Source: Coffea arabica (Eukaryota; Streptophyta; Magnoliopsida; Gentianales; Rubiaceae). From it: 64,000 nucleotides of DNA. Below the pieces are notes generated by a model that was not told the origin of the DNA, did no database searches, and saw only the letters and a list, made by a program, of their open reading frames with translations. This document shows positions 49,530-61,570 of the stretch, piece after piece. Both the position numbers and the translations under genes were made by a program. Every line of letters begins with the position of its first letter. Positions within the stretch are counted from its first letter, which is position 1. The DNA lies in NCBI RefSeq assembly GCF_036785885.1, contig NC_092320.1:24119557-24183556 (forward strand), read 5' to 3'.

Positions 49530-52500
49530 TGTGAGGACTCGCAAAAACTATTATTTTATGCCTAATTTATGGCTTAATAAATTATTTTAATTGGATTTTA
49601 TTTCCAAGGAATATTTTCTAGTCTTATGAGACCTAAACGCATGATAATATAACTTCGTTATATTTTTAAAATGATTCGTTTCGAAAATTAATTTCCTAGA
49701 GCGCGTTTAGTAAAAATAGTGAATAGTACTTGGAGATTTTATCCGCGTAGTAGCCCGATAAGCTTGGAATATTGGAGACTTGTACTATGGTACTAAAATA
49801 GGTAATCTTAAGTATAAATATTCAAGTGATAGTTATTAGTGCAATCGTTATAAGAATTTTTCGAAAGTTTCGCGTTATAGCGTTAAAATTGACGGTACGC
49901 GTTTTCACACGCGCGACTTCATTTGAGGGACTTTAGACCCTTATTTCGGGACAATTAAGAGTGAATAATATTTACAAGAATATATATGCCTTGGAGGTTT
50001 AGTGCACTAGTGAACCAAACGCGCGAGAAAAATCGAATCCAAACGCACCCTAAATTGCACTATTTCAAGTTGACTTTGAGGTGCATTTTGCACCACACAA
50101 AGAATCTTCCTTTGGAAGCCAATTGCATCAGCACTCTCTCTCTCTTCACCTCACTTGGCCGAACAACAAGAAGGAGAAGAGCTCTCCATTGTTTTCATTT
50201 TTCATCTTCAATCCATGCACTAAAATCCACCCAAATCACACCAAACTTGGAGATCTCTTAGCAAACCACTTGGAGACTACATCTAGCTAAGGAGGAAGGG
50301 AACTCTCACGGTTTCTTGGAGCTTCAAGAGGGCCGAAAATTCTGACCTTGCAAACCAAAGGAGTAGGTAATGATCAACCCTTGGATTCTTATCTTTTGGA
50401 GATTATATGACAAGATTAAGCTCATGCATGCACTTAGTTACTTGTTTATGGTGTAAAAATGTGATTGTGGGCTCTTGGAATTCCCACACTTGGGTTGTTG
50501 TTGCTGATGTGATGATTAATGGTGATTATATTGTTGGTTTAGTGATTATAATGATGCATTAGTGATGGGTAATTAGTGGAAACTTCATTGGGTGTAAGAG
50601 GCTAAAACTTCCGATTTTGCCCCTGCTATGTTCGGCCATGTCCAGGCCAAATTTTAATGGTTTAATGGCTTGAATTGGATGTTTATAGGATGTATTAGAT
50701 GTGTGAAAAATTTCATTGGAAAATATTGAGGTTTGATGGAGCAAATGAATTTTTTTTCGAAACCAGCAAATCTGGAAACTGATTCGCGTATGTCTCTGAC
50801 CAGCAGTAGTATTTTGGCTATAACTCTGTCCTCGGATGTCGAAATCATGTGCCGTCGGTGGCGTTTGAAACTAGACACTCCTAGCTTTAATTTGGTATAT
50901 AATGCACGTTCTGATTCTTTGTGACCAAGTCGAACCAAATGTTTTAAGTTCGCTGTCCTGTTGCTCTGTTCATCTGGGATGAAGTGTTCAGGCAGCAACT
51001 TGATGCCCAAATTTGAACCAGATGGGCGCCGAATTTGGAAATGATTTCTTCTGTGATATTTTAGTCCTATGAATGTATTTTCCAACGGCGTAAGCCATGC
51101 TCGATTTTGAGCTATAATGACTGAGTTGTGACTGAAACATGTGGACTGCTCTGTTTTGGAAAAACCCTAATGTTGGACTGGTTTGGAACCAAATCTTGGA
51201 GTGAACTTGTTAGTTGATGTTTTTGATATTAAACACTTACCAAAGTTATTATGGGTGTATCTTAGACCCTTATTTTACAAATGAACCATGGTTGGATAAC
51301 CTTCTTGGTTAAACGATTGGAAATTTGGAAAATGAAAGTCAAAGGCAGAATGCCTTAGGAATTTTCTTGAACTTCGGTTGGCTCATTAACTACCTTGCCG
51401 AAGGTATTTTTCCCAGAAATTCAATAGAGAGATACTTTCCATATAGTATTGAAATACCGCCAATTTTGGTGCCGATTCAAGTTCGTTTCGATACCCAATT
51501 GAATTACTAAAGTTAGAGGTTCAAATCTGGAAAATCCTCATCCAGTCTTGAATTTGCTCAACTTCGGGCTACCGTATCTCGGTGCTCGAAACTCCGATTT
51601 TTGATCCTCTTGTTTTGTCCTACACTTCACTTGCAACACTAATTGAGCTGAAAATTTCAGAGGCCGGTTTGCAACGTGCGAATCGTGCCGAATTTTCAAA
51701 GTTGGCCGAAATCCAACTTAATTCTGCCTTGTAAACTGAAGCTGCATCTTCAAACTCATTTTTGACCACTTTTCACTTTGGTTCATGGAAAAGTGTCTTC
51801 TAGGAACTTATAGTACTCTCTAAGAGGTTTCCAACGGTATAAAGTTTTTCAATTCTCGACTTATACCGAGCGAGTTATGATTTTTCAAAGATTATCGTAA
51901 AACTGAAAAATTTTCCAACTTCAAAGAAATAGAGTTTTTCAAGAACTCTTTATTCTTTCGATATTCTTAAACGTTTTGTTTACGATTTTCATGATAAAAA
52001 CTCAAATAATATTGTACCTAATAAAAGGCAAGTTGAACCTCGATTTACGTGTAATTGAGGTTCCTTTTGCAAAATAATTCTTAGATTGTACTAGTGTACA
52101 ATCTTTCTTGATAAGTGGGTTAATTGTGTGATTATCCACTATTAAATTGCCAGGCGCGCAAGGAGACCTTCAAGAGGATCTCACCGCGGACACTTGAACT
52201 TCCGGAAATAATTCTTATTGAATTGCTCGGTGAGTGTCAAGTGTATGAATTTGATACTTGCTTATTGTGATACTTGTTGGGAGTTTTAAAAATAAGGGCG
52301 GGTGCGTACTTTATCGCACTCGTTCTAATTTCAAATGAATGAATGAATGAATGAATGAAATGTATTGAATGAATGAATGAAATGCAATGTCATGTCATGA
52401 ATGCTTGTGTCGTTGGAGTGAATCTCCTCGACTACCAAATGAATGGGGGACGCCCAAACTCATAGGCCGTCCTTAGACTCGAGCCAGCAATGGGCTTGGT

Positions 52501-53265
52501 CGGGGATTTGGACGAGCCATGAGATACACATAAGCTCGACCTAATAAGAGGTCTTGCTTGGCATACTCGTTGAGTATCGCCCAATTATGGTCATTGTGGG
52601 CCCTTGGGGTGTACGGTGGACGGAGGGAAGAAAGTGGTGATCTACGGAAATGGAAATACCGACCCGGTTGACAGGAGGGTCAATGCGGGAAAGTATACGA
52701 ATGACATCGACAGATCGAGTGGAACTTAGCTCCTGAGAGCTACTATATCCTTGAATTGTTTCTGATTACTTTTTCCTGTTTGATAGATTGATTATTGAAA
52801 AGACATGGCTTTACTTATTAAAGTTGGAATTGTTATTTGATTACGTGCTTGCATGTGTGTTCTTGGCCTCACGAGCGTTAGCTCACCCTATAGTTTTGTT
52901 TTCCTTAACAGGACCGACTCTTGGAGAAATATGGAGAAACCATCCGTTGAATTTTGTTAAGACTCCTGTTATATATATTTTGACTAGGCCCTGGTTTGGG
53001 TTGTACTTTTGGAAATTGTAAACTTGAAAAGTTTGGGCCCTGATGTGTACTTTGAATTTAAGTCGTTTCATGATTTACCGATGTACTGGTTATACATTAA
53101 GTGACTTATTAAGTTGAACGCTTCCGCATTATTGTATTCATGTTGCTCTCATCGAAGTGTTTAGTTCGGTTTGAATTTGGATGGAATTGCTTGAGTCCTG
53201 GCGTGAGCTGGGCAGGCGTCCGCGGATACCCTTTGGTCCGCCTTAGGGAGATGTGGGGCGTCACA
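49530..53265 (-). mobile_element. Solo LTR, 3736 bp, inverted, with 5-bp target duplication
   Basis: On the minus strand it starts TGTGACGCCCC and ends GAGTCCTCACA, homologous over its length to the + strand copy at 42512-46685. Shared blocks include 'gcctgcccagctc', 'gccaggactc' and 'ccacttggagacta'-type sequence. It is flanked by the perfect duplication TACTT (49525-49529 and 53266-53270) inside RNase H unit B. It has no internal coding region. A (GAAT)n tract lies at 52336-52382. Confidence 0.8.
52336..52382. repeat. (GAAT)n microsatellite in the solo LTR
   Basis: Two runs of GAAT units are separated by 'gaaatgtatt'. Confidence 0.9.
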
Positions 53266-53473
53266 TACTTTCTCTCTTGGTACCCTCTGATATTCAATCC
53301 ATTCCTGCATTGCCCCATTAACTATCGAACCTAGACACTTTCTTTTCCTATTGAAATGTATCTGATTTCTTGACTTCCAAATCTGCCATAGGATATTTAT
53401 TGTTATTATAATATGATCCTTTCCTTCAACTCTATCCTTGGCTTCCAGGATGCTATTCCACCACAACCAAAAC

Positions 53474-54427
53474 TATATATTTTTGGATAAATCCTAATAC
53501 TTTTGGAAATTAATTCCTACTCCATAAAGAATTCTACTTCAAAACCAAGATCTCAAAGTCCAAATCACATAAAAAGCCCAATTATTATTAAGAGTGCATT
53601 CATGTTTGGAATATAATAGAGTCATTAAAATTTAAGATGACACCATTGTAGGAAAAAAATTTTAATCACTAATCCAAATGTGGCTATTCTTTTTTTATTT
53701 CTATTTTAGATTTAACTTTTTGAGGTTCCCTTCATGGCTTGCACTAAAGGGTGATTACTTTTTTTTTTTTGCCAAACGATATCACTTTCATATATAGCTA
53801 AAAACTGTTACAGAAACAACTGCTCCTACATCTTCTCCAGCTAATCTAACTAACCAAAGAGGGAAGGAATCCTTCCACTTAATTTCATTAATCAAATTTA
53901 TGTCATACTTTGCCAACTTGTGACTAACATGGTTGCCTTCCATTCTAACTTGAGACTAACATGGTTGCCTTTCCTTCTTGGAGAATTGATCCTATTTTTG
54001 GATCATTTGTGTTTTCTAGCATGATTTTCTCCGCTACCACTTTACAATCTAACTGAATTTCTACCCTTTTCTAGCCTTCTAACTTTGCTTTAACAAGTGC
54101 ATTCCTGATTGCATTTGCTTCTTCAATCAACGGTTCACTATTTCTTTGTTCAGGACCTACCCAAGCACTTATGATTGCTCCATTTGCTCCTCTAGCAACA
54201 ATTCCCCAACTAGCATTGCCTTTCCCTGTACCTACTGCTACATCAGTATTGAGCTTGATTATGCTTTCTTGCAGTGGTAGCCATTTGTCCTTGCCTCTTG
54301 TGTTTCCCTCATTTTCTTCTTCTTCATCTACTTTCTCCCTCTGTACACTGGTATTCAAACCATTCCTGCATTGCCCCATTAACTATCGAACCTGGACATT
54401 TTCTTTTCCTATTGAACTGTATTTGAT
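53474..54427 (-). pseudogene. LINE-derived RNase H remnant, tandem unit C
   Basis: This is the third, more diverged copy. The RNase H start KLNTDVAV and 'EEANAI' are readable on the minus strand. The 3' part is shortened, with a deletion around 53955-53990 and a local repeat of 'tgagactaacatggttgcc'. It ends near 54427 where similarity to the other units stops. Confidence 0.65.
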
Positions 54428-54796
54428 AAGTCACAATTTTGTCATTCATTTTATAATTAATTTTCCTTATTACCTTATCCAATGCGAATTAATTATCAGA
54501 TTCTACTCACTTTTGAAAATTTGTGGTTATTGCAGGGAGTAAAACAAAATACCATAAAAAGGTGCCAATTTGATGGCAGCCAGGATAAGAGTTTGAGTAG
54601 CAGTCAACAAGGTGGAGACTGATTCGATTTTATTTCCTTGTTGCGTGGAACATATGCGGCAGCCGGGGCAATTTTGGAAGACTGGACCACTTTTCTTCTT
54701 GTTGGCGGGTTCTAAAGAGAAGGAAGTCAGAAAAGACTAGGAGTCTACCTTTTACTCCTTATTGCTAGCCGAATAGGAGTGGAGATTATATAGAAA
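54428..54796. other. Retroelement-like non-coding fragment
   Basis: Sequence such as 'aattatcagattctactcac' and 'gtggttattgcaggg' resembles, on the opposite strand, sequence near 42150-42210, suggesting fragments of one retroelement family. It forms the left flank of the large Helitron. Confidence 0.35.
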
Positions 54797-55099
54797 CTAG
54801 TGTGAATATCCGTGCTACGCACGGTGCTTACATTATTAAAAAAATTACAATCTATGGAAGAATTTAAAAATAGTAAAATATTATAATCACGGGCACATGA
54901 AAGTATATTTAAAAAAATGAAACTTTGTAGCAATAGTTCAATATATGATAAAAACATCTCCATTATTTATAAACGATCACTTCAGTGAAGGTTGGATCCT
55001 GAAAAAAAAATAGAAATCTATATCATAAATTGAGCGACATAAGGGTCCAATTAAATATAATTGAATATTTAATTTGATAAGTAAATGAAATACTTACAG

Positions 55100-57053
55100 A
55101 CATTTTACATTTGATTTGATAATCTTCTATGAAGGTGTGAACATTCTTCACACCAATCAACTCTGAGTACGAACGCCAGTATTGGGGGTTTAATTAATTC
55201 TGTTGTTTTTTGTGGAGTTCGCACTATAAATGAGAATGCACGATTTTTGCATGAATTGATGTGTTGGTCGAACAATGCACCTCCATTTTTCTGACAATTA
55301 AAAGCATACATAGTTCAAAATTATCTTTTGTTTTAGACAGTTTGTAAATAATATTGTGTAAAAAAATATACATATAAATAATGTATACCTTTGTTTTTAA
55401 ATATCTAAGATAAGAAGCATCATAATGAAACATGAATTGTGCATGCCTGTCTTGAAGAGTAAGGTATAGGTTACCACTGGAATCTCTAACTTCTATGTTA
55501 ACATTGTATCTGTTAAGAAGAAATTGTGATGAATAATGCAACAAATAATATTAAAATTCAAAATATATGAAAATAATTACCTGACAATAGTGTCGACTAC
55601 GTCATTACAATGGATACACACCATTTTTACAAAATGAGATTGACATGGTTGATCACAATTTTTGCATAACTCATGAAACATATTGTCTAGGTTGATACTT
55701 TGAATGTAAGCAAGTATCCGAAAATATTTAACCTAAAACCATCCAAAGAATGTATAGATTACAATTATTAATTCGAAACTACATGTAGATACTTGTTCAT
55801 TACTTAATTATTTGAGAGGAATTGTACCGTAGGGATAACTGCATATTCGGATATCCATATTCTTTTAGCATTTGATATCAACAATGCTTGGGACATTGTA
55901 AAATTGCATGACCGCAACCACGTCACTAATTTCTGAGCACATTTATCATTCTCAAACCTGCAAATTTTTCAAATACATATCTGTAAGGGTATGAAATATT
56001 TTTAGTAATTTAATATTTCGGTATTTGTAAAACTTAACAACTGTGTAGGTATTGAGCAAAATCCAAGTAGTGATTGATATACAATTTGCTTGCTCGAATA
56101 GTATAGAGTGACGGTCCTACATAATGTGCTTTATTTATTGATAAACTATAAAATTTAAATAAAATAAAGTGAAAATAAATTGAATTACCTTTATAATTTC
56201 TCACACAAATACCACAGGCTAGCAAAACATTATTTTTTGTAACAGTTTGACGCAAGTGTTCACCATCATCAGTTGCAAATTTATCACATAAAGTCAACCG
56301 AACTACTGTCAAACTTCATTTAGACAATTTTGGTAAGTATAAATCAAAATTTGTAGAATATAAAATACTTTAAAGATATTGAATCTAATAACTAACCTTT
56401 TGTCAAGTAAAAGTATGTCACGCTTAGTTTTGTCATTGATAGATGTTTGATAGTGTGAACCAACGGATACAACTAAACCAACTACATCTGCAAACGATAA
56501 AAAAATATAAGTAATACCAGTTCAAATATACAACTTAAATAGAAGTATGGTTAATTATGAATGAAATACCTATCAATTGCACATCATTGTCCATGTGCTG
56601 TTCTGCATCTCTTAGTTTGACCAGATTAAACTTAAAACGGGGTATGGTTCCACAATCATCTAAAATATTCACTATCTTCGTATCGTTTCCAAACGATAAT
56701 TGGTACTGATGTGGTGCAAGCCGATATTTAAGATCTACTGGAATTACATATATATTTTGAAACCAGTATACCTTGCCTTCATGGAGATGATCTGCGAAAA
56801 TGTTTATCATATTACTGCCTCTTATAACTCCCTGCATGACAAATTTCTGATAGTTTTCAACAGATTAGTAAATATTCAATATTCAATATAATAAATAACA
56901 TACACTCTTAATTATTACCTGATCATCTACAAAAAGTATCTTGATACATCCCGAACGTTGAAGCACTCCATATATGGCCATATCTATTAATCGAAACAAT
57001 CTAACCTTTATATTCCATCCGTATCCGCAAGGATTCAGATAGAATAAAGGTGT
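55100..57053 (-). CDS. RPA70-like single-strand DNA-binding protein of the Helitron (multi-exon)
   Basis: RPA large subunits bind single-stranded DNA through OB-folds, and Helitrons carry relatives presumed to assist rolling-circle transposition. Readable minus-strand blocks join at GT-AG sites: up to 56919 (GWNIKVRLFRLI...KILFVDDQ, DBD-A start); 56846-56570 (VMQGVIRGSNM...KVYWFQNIYV, end of DBD-A and linker); 56487-56397 (VVGLVVSVG...DKTKRDILLLD, DBD-B start); 56313-56188 (VVRLTLCDKFA...); from 56128 (GPSLYTIRASKLYIN); then about 55960-55830; then 55730-55580 with a zinc ribbon (CKNC...CIHC); then about 55540-55400 (NVNIEVRDSSGNLYLTLQDR), the DBD-C signature. Unlike the helicase, I see no internal stops in these blocks. 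The exact start and last exon are not fixed. Confidence 0.6.
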
Positions 57054-57238
57054 ATATGAAATATCTGTAAATTGTTATAATATAGCATGAAGGTTAATTA
57101 TTTAAGCATTATATTTGATACAGTAAGTAACACAAATTCAAAGAAGTACAAAAAAAATGCCTAAGTGTGAAGCATATGTAATACAATAATATGAAGTAAA
57201 TATACTATTTTTGTAAACAAAGCGATGTCCACAATTTA

Positions 57239-59460
57239 TCAAAGGGAGTAAAAAATCTCACGATATACAATATTTTTTGTGTAATCCCATGGATCATTAT
57301 CTCTATTAACAATGAGTATTTTCAATCCAACTGGCAAAGTAGTACGGGACAGAGCAACATAAAGTTGACCATGTGAAAACACAGGTTCAGGAAGGTAAAC
57401 GCCAACATTTTTCAAGGTTTGGCCTTGACTTTTGTTGATAGTTATTGCAAATGCCACTTTCACAGGAAATTGTCTCCTTTTAATTGGAAAGGAGTCCTTG
57501 CGCTCTGTGGTGTTAAAGAGATCTGAGGTATGAGTTCTAAATCTCCAATATTAGATCCTGTTATGACTTCTGCCTCGAGAACTTTATCCCCCATTCTGGT
57601 AACGACAAGTCGTGTTCCATTGCAAAGACCTTCTGACTGATTGAGATTTCTTAAAAGAATTATGAGAGTTCCTTCTTTAAGTTCCAAAAAATGATTTGGA
57701 AGCCTAGGAAAATTGAAAGAGTGTAACATTTCAGGAGGATTCATATTTTCAACAATGTCACCTTCAGTATTGCAAAAAGTATCAGCGCTCATGTCACCTT
57801 CAGTATTGCAAAAAGTATCAGCGCTCATGTAGGTACGTGATTGACCAAGAAGCATTGATAGCATCTTATCATTCAACTTGTCAACATCACCATTTTTGGG
57901 AGCCAAAATAGCACGTTCCTTGAGGTAAGTGTTATTTCTGTATGAATTTCTCAAATTTGGATAGACAGAATCTATTAACCGCATTAAAGATTGACCGTCA
58001 TTTTTTATGAGAAATTGCGACGGCATCCGAATCCAATTTGATTCCCCAAATTCAGTAAGTGAAATTGCTGAAATCTTTCCTTCACCAACAGACAGCAATC
58101 AATTTGCAAAATCTGTCAATTGCTAACGCATATTTTCAGGAAGACGTAAATTCATTATGCGCATATTTATTTTAAGATGCAGTACTCTACAGTGATCCCA
58201 AATCGTTGACTCTTTTATTGTAGCTGATACTGTTGCTTCTCTCCTACCTTTAGAAACAATCGGTAATGTTTGTCGAAAATTACCGCCCAAAACAACTAAT
58301 TTTCCTCCGAAAATACAATCCTCAGAATCATTTTCACTCAACTTTAAGATATCCTTTAAAGTTCTATCCACCGCTTCAAAACCATGCCGATGTGCCATTG
58401 GAGCTTCATCCCAAATTATCAAAGATGTCTCCCTAATTAATTTGGCTAAGTCAGAATTTTTATTGATTGAACAACTTGATGACTCATCCAAATTAATAGG
58501 AATTTTGAAGCATTAATGCGCTGTTCTTCCACTCGATAAGAGTATTGCAGCAACGCCTGATGATGCAACTGAAAGAACAATTTTTCTCTGCGATTTGACT
58601 TGAGCAATCAATGTTCTCCATAAATAAGTTTTACCCATCCCACCACTTCCATACACAAAAAATAGTCCTCCGTGATTACGTGTGTATGATTCCATAATAA
58701 GATCATATGCTTTCAATTGATCCTCATTCAAACCAGCATATAAATTATCAAATAATTGCTGCTCTGATGTAAAATCGTGATCGAGCTCTTCTCTTATAAG
58801 TCTGTTCATGGAAAACTGAGCATTTTCAAATGACGGTAATGGCATTGGTGGAAAATCTCGTAAAGATCGACCATTTTATTCAAAATGAGTTCGAGTTCAA
58901 TTAATCCCAAATTTTATAACTCACCATCATCAATGCGTATTTGAGAGTTTCCCATATCCCTTCTGATCTGATATTGCAAATCATCTGTCATACTTTTCAA
59001 AAGATTGCCATCATGATTGTTCAAAAGATTCATACGATTCTGCAACTCATTATCGGTATCATGGATGTATAATTGTATGAATCTACCTAATTCTCCTAAA
59101 GGTGGCAGAAGCGATCCAATTAGATGATAATTTTCTCCACTAATTCGAAATAAATATGGTCCGACAGAATTGACTACAGAATGATCTATTTTGCCTCCCA
59201 TGGATGTAAACCCGAATAGTGCATTCAGCAATCGAATCTTCTCTTTTAATGTTGGAGTGGTAAATATATGTTGTAAAACTTGGGGAGTTTGAGTTAGTAA
59301 CGGTAAAACAACATCCCCATCTTGACAACATAAATTGAATCTTGGATATTGTTTTGTACTACTTTGAATTCTTTCTTCCACCCACATTAGAGATTGACAT
59401 TTGTGACAGATTACTGTTCTTGGACCAAATGTCCATCTTCTTGTGATTCGACGTCACCGT
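57239..59460 (-). pseudogene. Helitron Rep/helicase remnant: Rep N-segment next to PIF1 helicase, HUH domain deleted
   Basis: From 59460 down, a CHKC zinc-knuckle-like motif leads into the conserved Helitron N-terminal segment (FTSMGGKID, GPYLFRISGENYHLIG, LYIHDTDNELQNRM). The usual Helitron_like_N/HUH Rep domain and the long middle region are absent. The frame passes directly into the pre-helicase segment (DDLQYQIRRDMG) and the PIF1 helicase. Helicase motifs: Walker A GSGGMGKT, Walker B IIWDEAPM, motif III LGGNFRQ (Asn where GDFRQ is usual), and C-terminal TINKSQGQT and YVALSR. Defects: an early stop and frameshift near 58890-58915, stops at 58513, 58123 and about 58099, and a 1-nt frameshift near 57480. 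A 36-bp tandem duplication (MSADTFCNTEGD repeated) lies near 57765-57830. It is a clear pseudogene. Confidence 0.85.
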
Positions 59461-60776
59461 CGCGTTCGGCCTATTTGATCTAATTGATTGATGAAATAAG
59501 TATAATAAGATACATACCTAAAACTATCACTATATGAAAGATATAAAGCACATAATATTTGTATGCCCAAGAATATACAGCAAGAAATATTAATTATGGT
59601 AACATGAGAAAAATATTAGTAGATTACCGATTTGTTCTGCTCCAACTATATTAGTAGGCACAATGTCTTGTGTAGTAGGAACAAATTCTTCATATGAGCA
59701 TGTTTGTATAATGGATCTTTAGAAGTCAAATGGAAAAAATGAAATGGAAGAAATTGAATTGCATAAATAATAATTGATTACTTAGTCAAGATACATGAGA
59801 AAACGTGGACTTACTATTATCGGGACCATTAGCTGATGACGTAAGTGTAATAGGAACTTCAGTAGTTGGTGAGTCATTATGCAATTCATCTATCATTATG
59901 TAATATAGAAAGTTAATATAATAATGTAGCACGTTAAAAAATTAATGATTAAGCATGACTTTGAAATTGTGCATAAATTTGGATTTACCATGATCATGGA
60001 GAATTGGGGCTGCGGTCGATGGACGTTGAAGTTGAAAAGATGTTGAATAATCATTTGTTTGATCTAAAAGGATATTAAAATAATTGTATTAAAAGACGTA
60101 TTAAATTAAGTTACAATTATTAATGTATACTCATAAAAAATGTAATAATCTAATATACTGTATGAATATTATAAATGACCATGAGTGGTCTGATGTAAAA
60201 CCATAGCAAGATCTAATAAACATAGCAATATTTGTTAACACAAATTACGTTATGTGAAAATATTAGAAAAATCGAAAAGAAGTATTTTAGATTGCTAAAA
60301 TTATTTTTTAATTAATGAATGATAATATGTGTATTTAATAGTAAGAATTGAGAAAATTTATCCTTAATTTGGTAATGTTTATGACAGTAGTCGGTAATAT
60401 TTTATGTTTGAGACATTATTTAGTGGGTGAAATTGATGTGAAATGTGAAGCATGATTTCGACCATAAGAGTTTTGAGTCACTATATTTTTTATGGTATGT
60501 AATTAAACATTTAGAATAGTAAAATATATTTTTTATTATGTTAATTATTGTTCCAAATAGATTGGAAATTTTGGTAGTAAAAATGACGATATATTTATGT
60601 GAACCTCTGATATTAGATAAGATTGTAGTGATCCTATTCATTATGATTGACTACTACATATGCAATAATAGGTTTTAGTACTATTTGTTAACATGTAACA
60701 TATTAACAAAGCAATTGGGGAGCTTTCGGTAGTATTTATTAAAGTGCTTATAAGCAATTGGTATTCTTTCCACATT

Positions 60777-61260
60777 CTTATAAACAATGAAAACAACAAT
60801 AATATTATAATGTTCGAAATATTATTAATACTTAGAAGTACAATAAAAATGCCAAATTTTAAAGAATAAATAATACTGAAATTTCTAACTTGATTTTTAT
60901 AAACAATGAAAACAACAATAATAATATAATATTAGAAATATTATTAATAATTGAAATAACAATGGAAACGCCAATATTTAAAGAATAAGTACCATAATTT
61001 CTAACTTGATTCTTATAAACAATGGAAACAGCAATAATATTATAATATTGGGAATATTATTAATAATTGCAATTATAATGAAAATGCCAATATATAAAGA
61101 ATAGATAATACTGACTTGATTCTTATAAACAATGAAAACAATAATAATATTATAATATTAGAAATATTATTAATAATTGTAAATATAATGAAAATATCAA
61201 TATTTAAAAAACAAATAGTACCGAAACTCCTAACTTGATTCTTATAAACAATGGAACCAT
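60777..61260. repeat. Minisatellite array 1, about 115-bp unit, four copies
   Basis: Units start with CTTATAAACAATGRAAACA at about 60777, 60896, 61012, 61122 and a partial one at 61241 (spacing 110-119 bp). Each contains 'ataatattataat', 'gaaatattattaata', 'aatgccaatatttaaag' and 'ctaacttgatt'. The array lies just inside the Helitron 5' end. Confidence 0.9.
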
Positions 61261-61269
61261 CTCATTCTG

Positions 61270-61294
61270 GATTGTGCCCGTGCATAGCACAATC
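61270..61294. repeat. Hairpin: 8-bp stem GATTGTGC/GCACAATC
   Basis: A perfect 8-bp stem has a 9-nt loop (CCGTGCATA). The loop and stem resemble the GCACGG-type hairpin at the Helitron 3' end. It lies about 280 bp inside the 5' terminus. Confidence 0.7.
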
Positions 61295-61570
61295 AAGATG
61301 TGACATGAATTTTACATTTTTTTAGAACCTCATTCCTACCATAAGTAAGATTTCTAAAAGATGTTTCAGTTGGGCAGATGCTCGTTATCATAAGTAGGCG
61401 TGTGAAAGATGCTTCGTGAGCCATTTGCTTTACACCTATCAATGTGCCCGTGCACATATTATTCTGGAAAGTTACTATATTATTCTGGATTGTGCTACTT
61501 CTTAGGATCAACCAGCTCATTCTCATGAGCTTATATGTCGATGGCACCTTTTATAAATACTAGTATGGGA

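Larger units (their letters stand above)
48641..53473 (-). pseudogene. LINE-derived RNase H remnant, tandem unit B, split by a solo LTR
   Basis: Same content as unit A. The left part 48641-49529 holds the RNase H motifs. The right part 53266-53473 holds the upstream 'LWQIWKSRNQIHF' region. A 3.7-kb solo LTR separates them. Removing the LTR and one TACTT gives a unit of about 1092 bp, nearly the same as A. Stops and frameshifts are shared with or added to those of unit A. Confidence 0.7.
54797..61570 (-). mobile_element. Helitron, 6774 bp, with helicase remnant and RPA-like gene
   Basis: On the minus strand the element starts TCCCATACTAGTATTTAT at 61570, preceded by host A (61571). It ends CTAG (54800-54797), followed by host T (54796). 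A 6-bp stem hairpin CCGTGC-GTA-GCACGG (54824-54810) lies 9 nt before the CTAG. Both ends and the A/T target fit Helitrons. Inside, in minus-strand order, are a 5' region with a minisatellite, a Rep/helicase remnant that lacks the Rep catalytic domain, and an RPA70-like gene. RPA-like genes are a known cargo of plant Helitrons. The element cannot move on its own unless Rep is supplied elsewhere. Confidence 0.8.

Noticed and set aside
49986..51510. Several 60-140 aa frames between the RNase H units
   Set aside because: All lie inside the inverted solo LTR, and corresponding frames are not kept in the other LTR copies.
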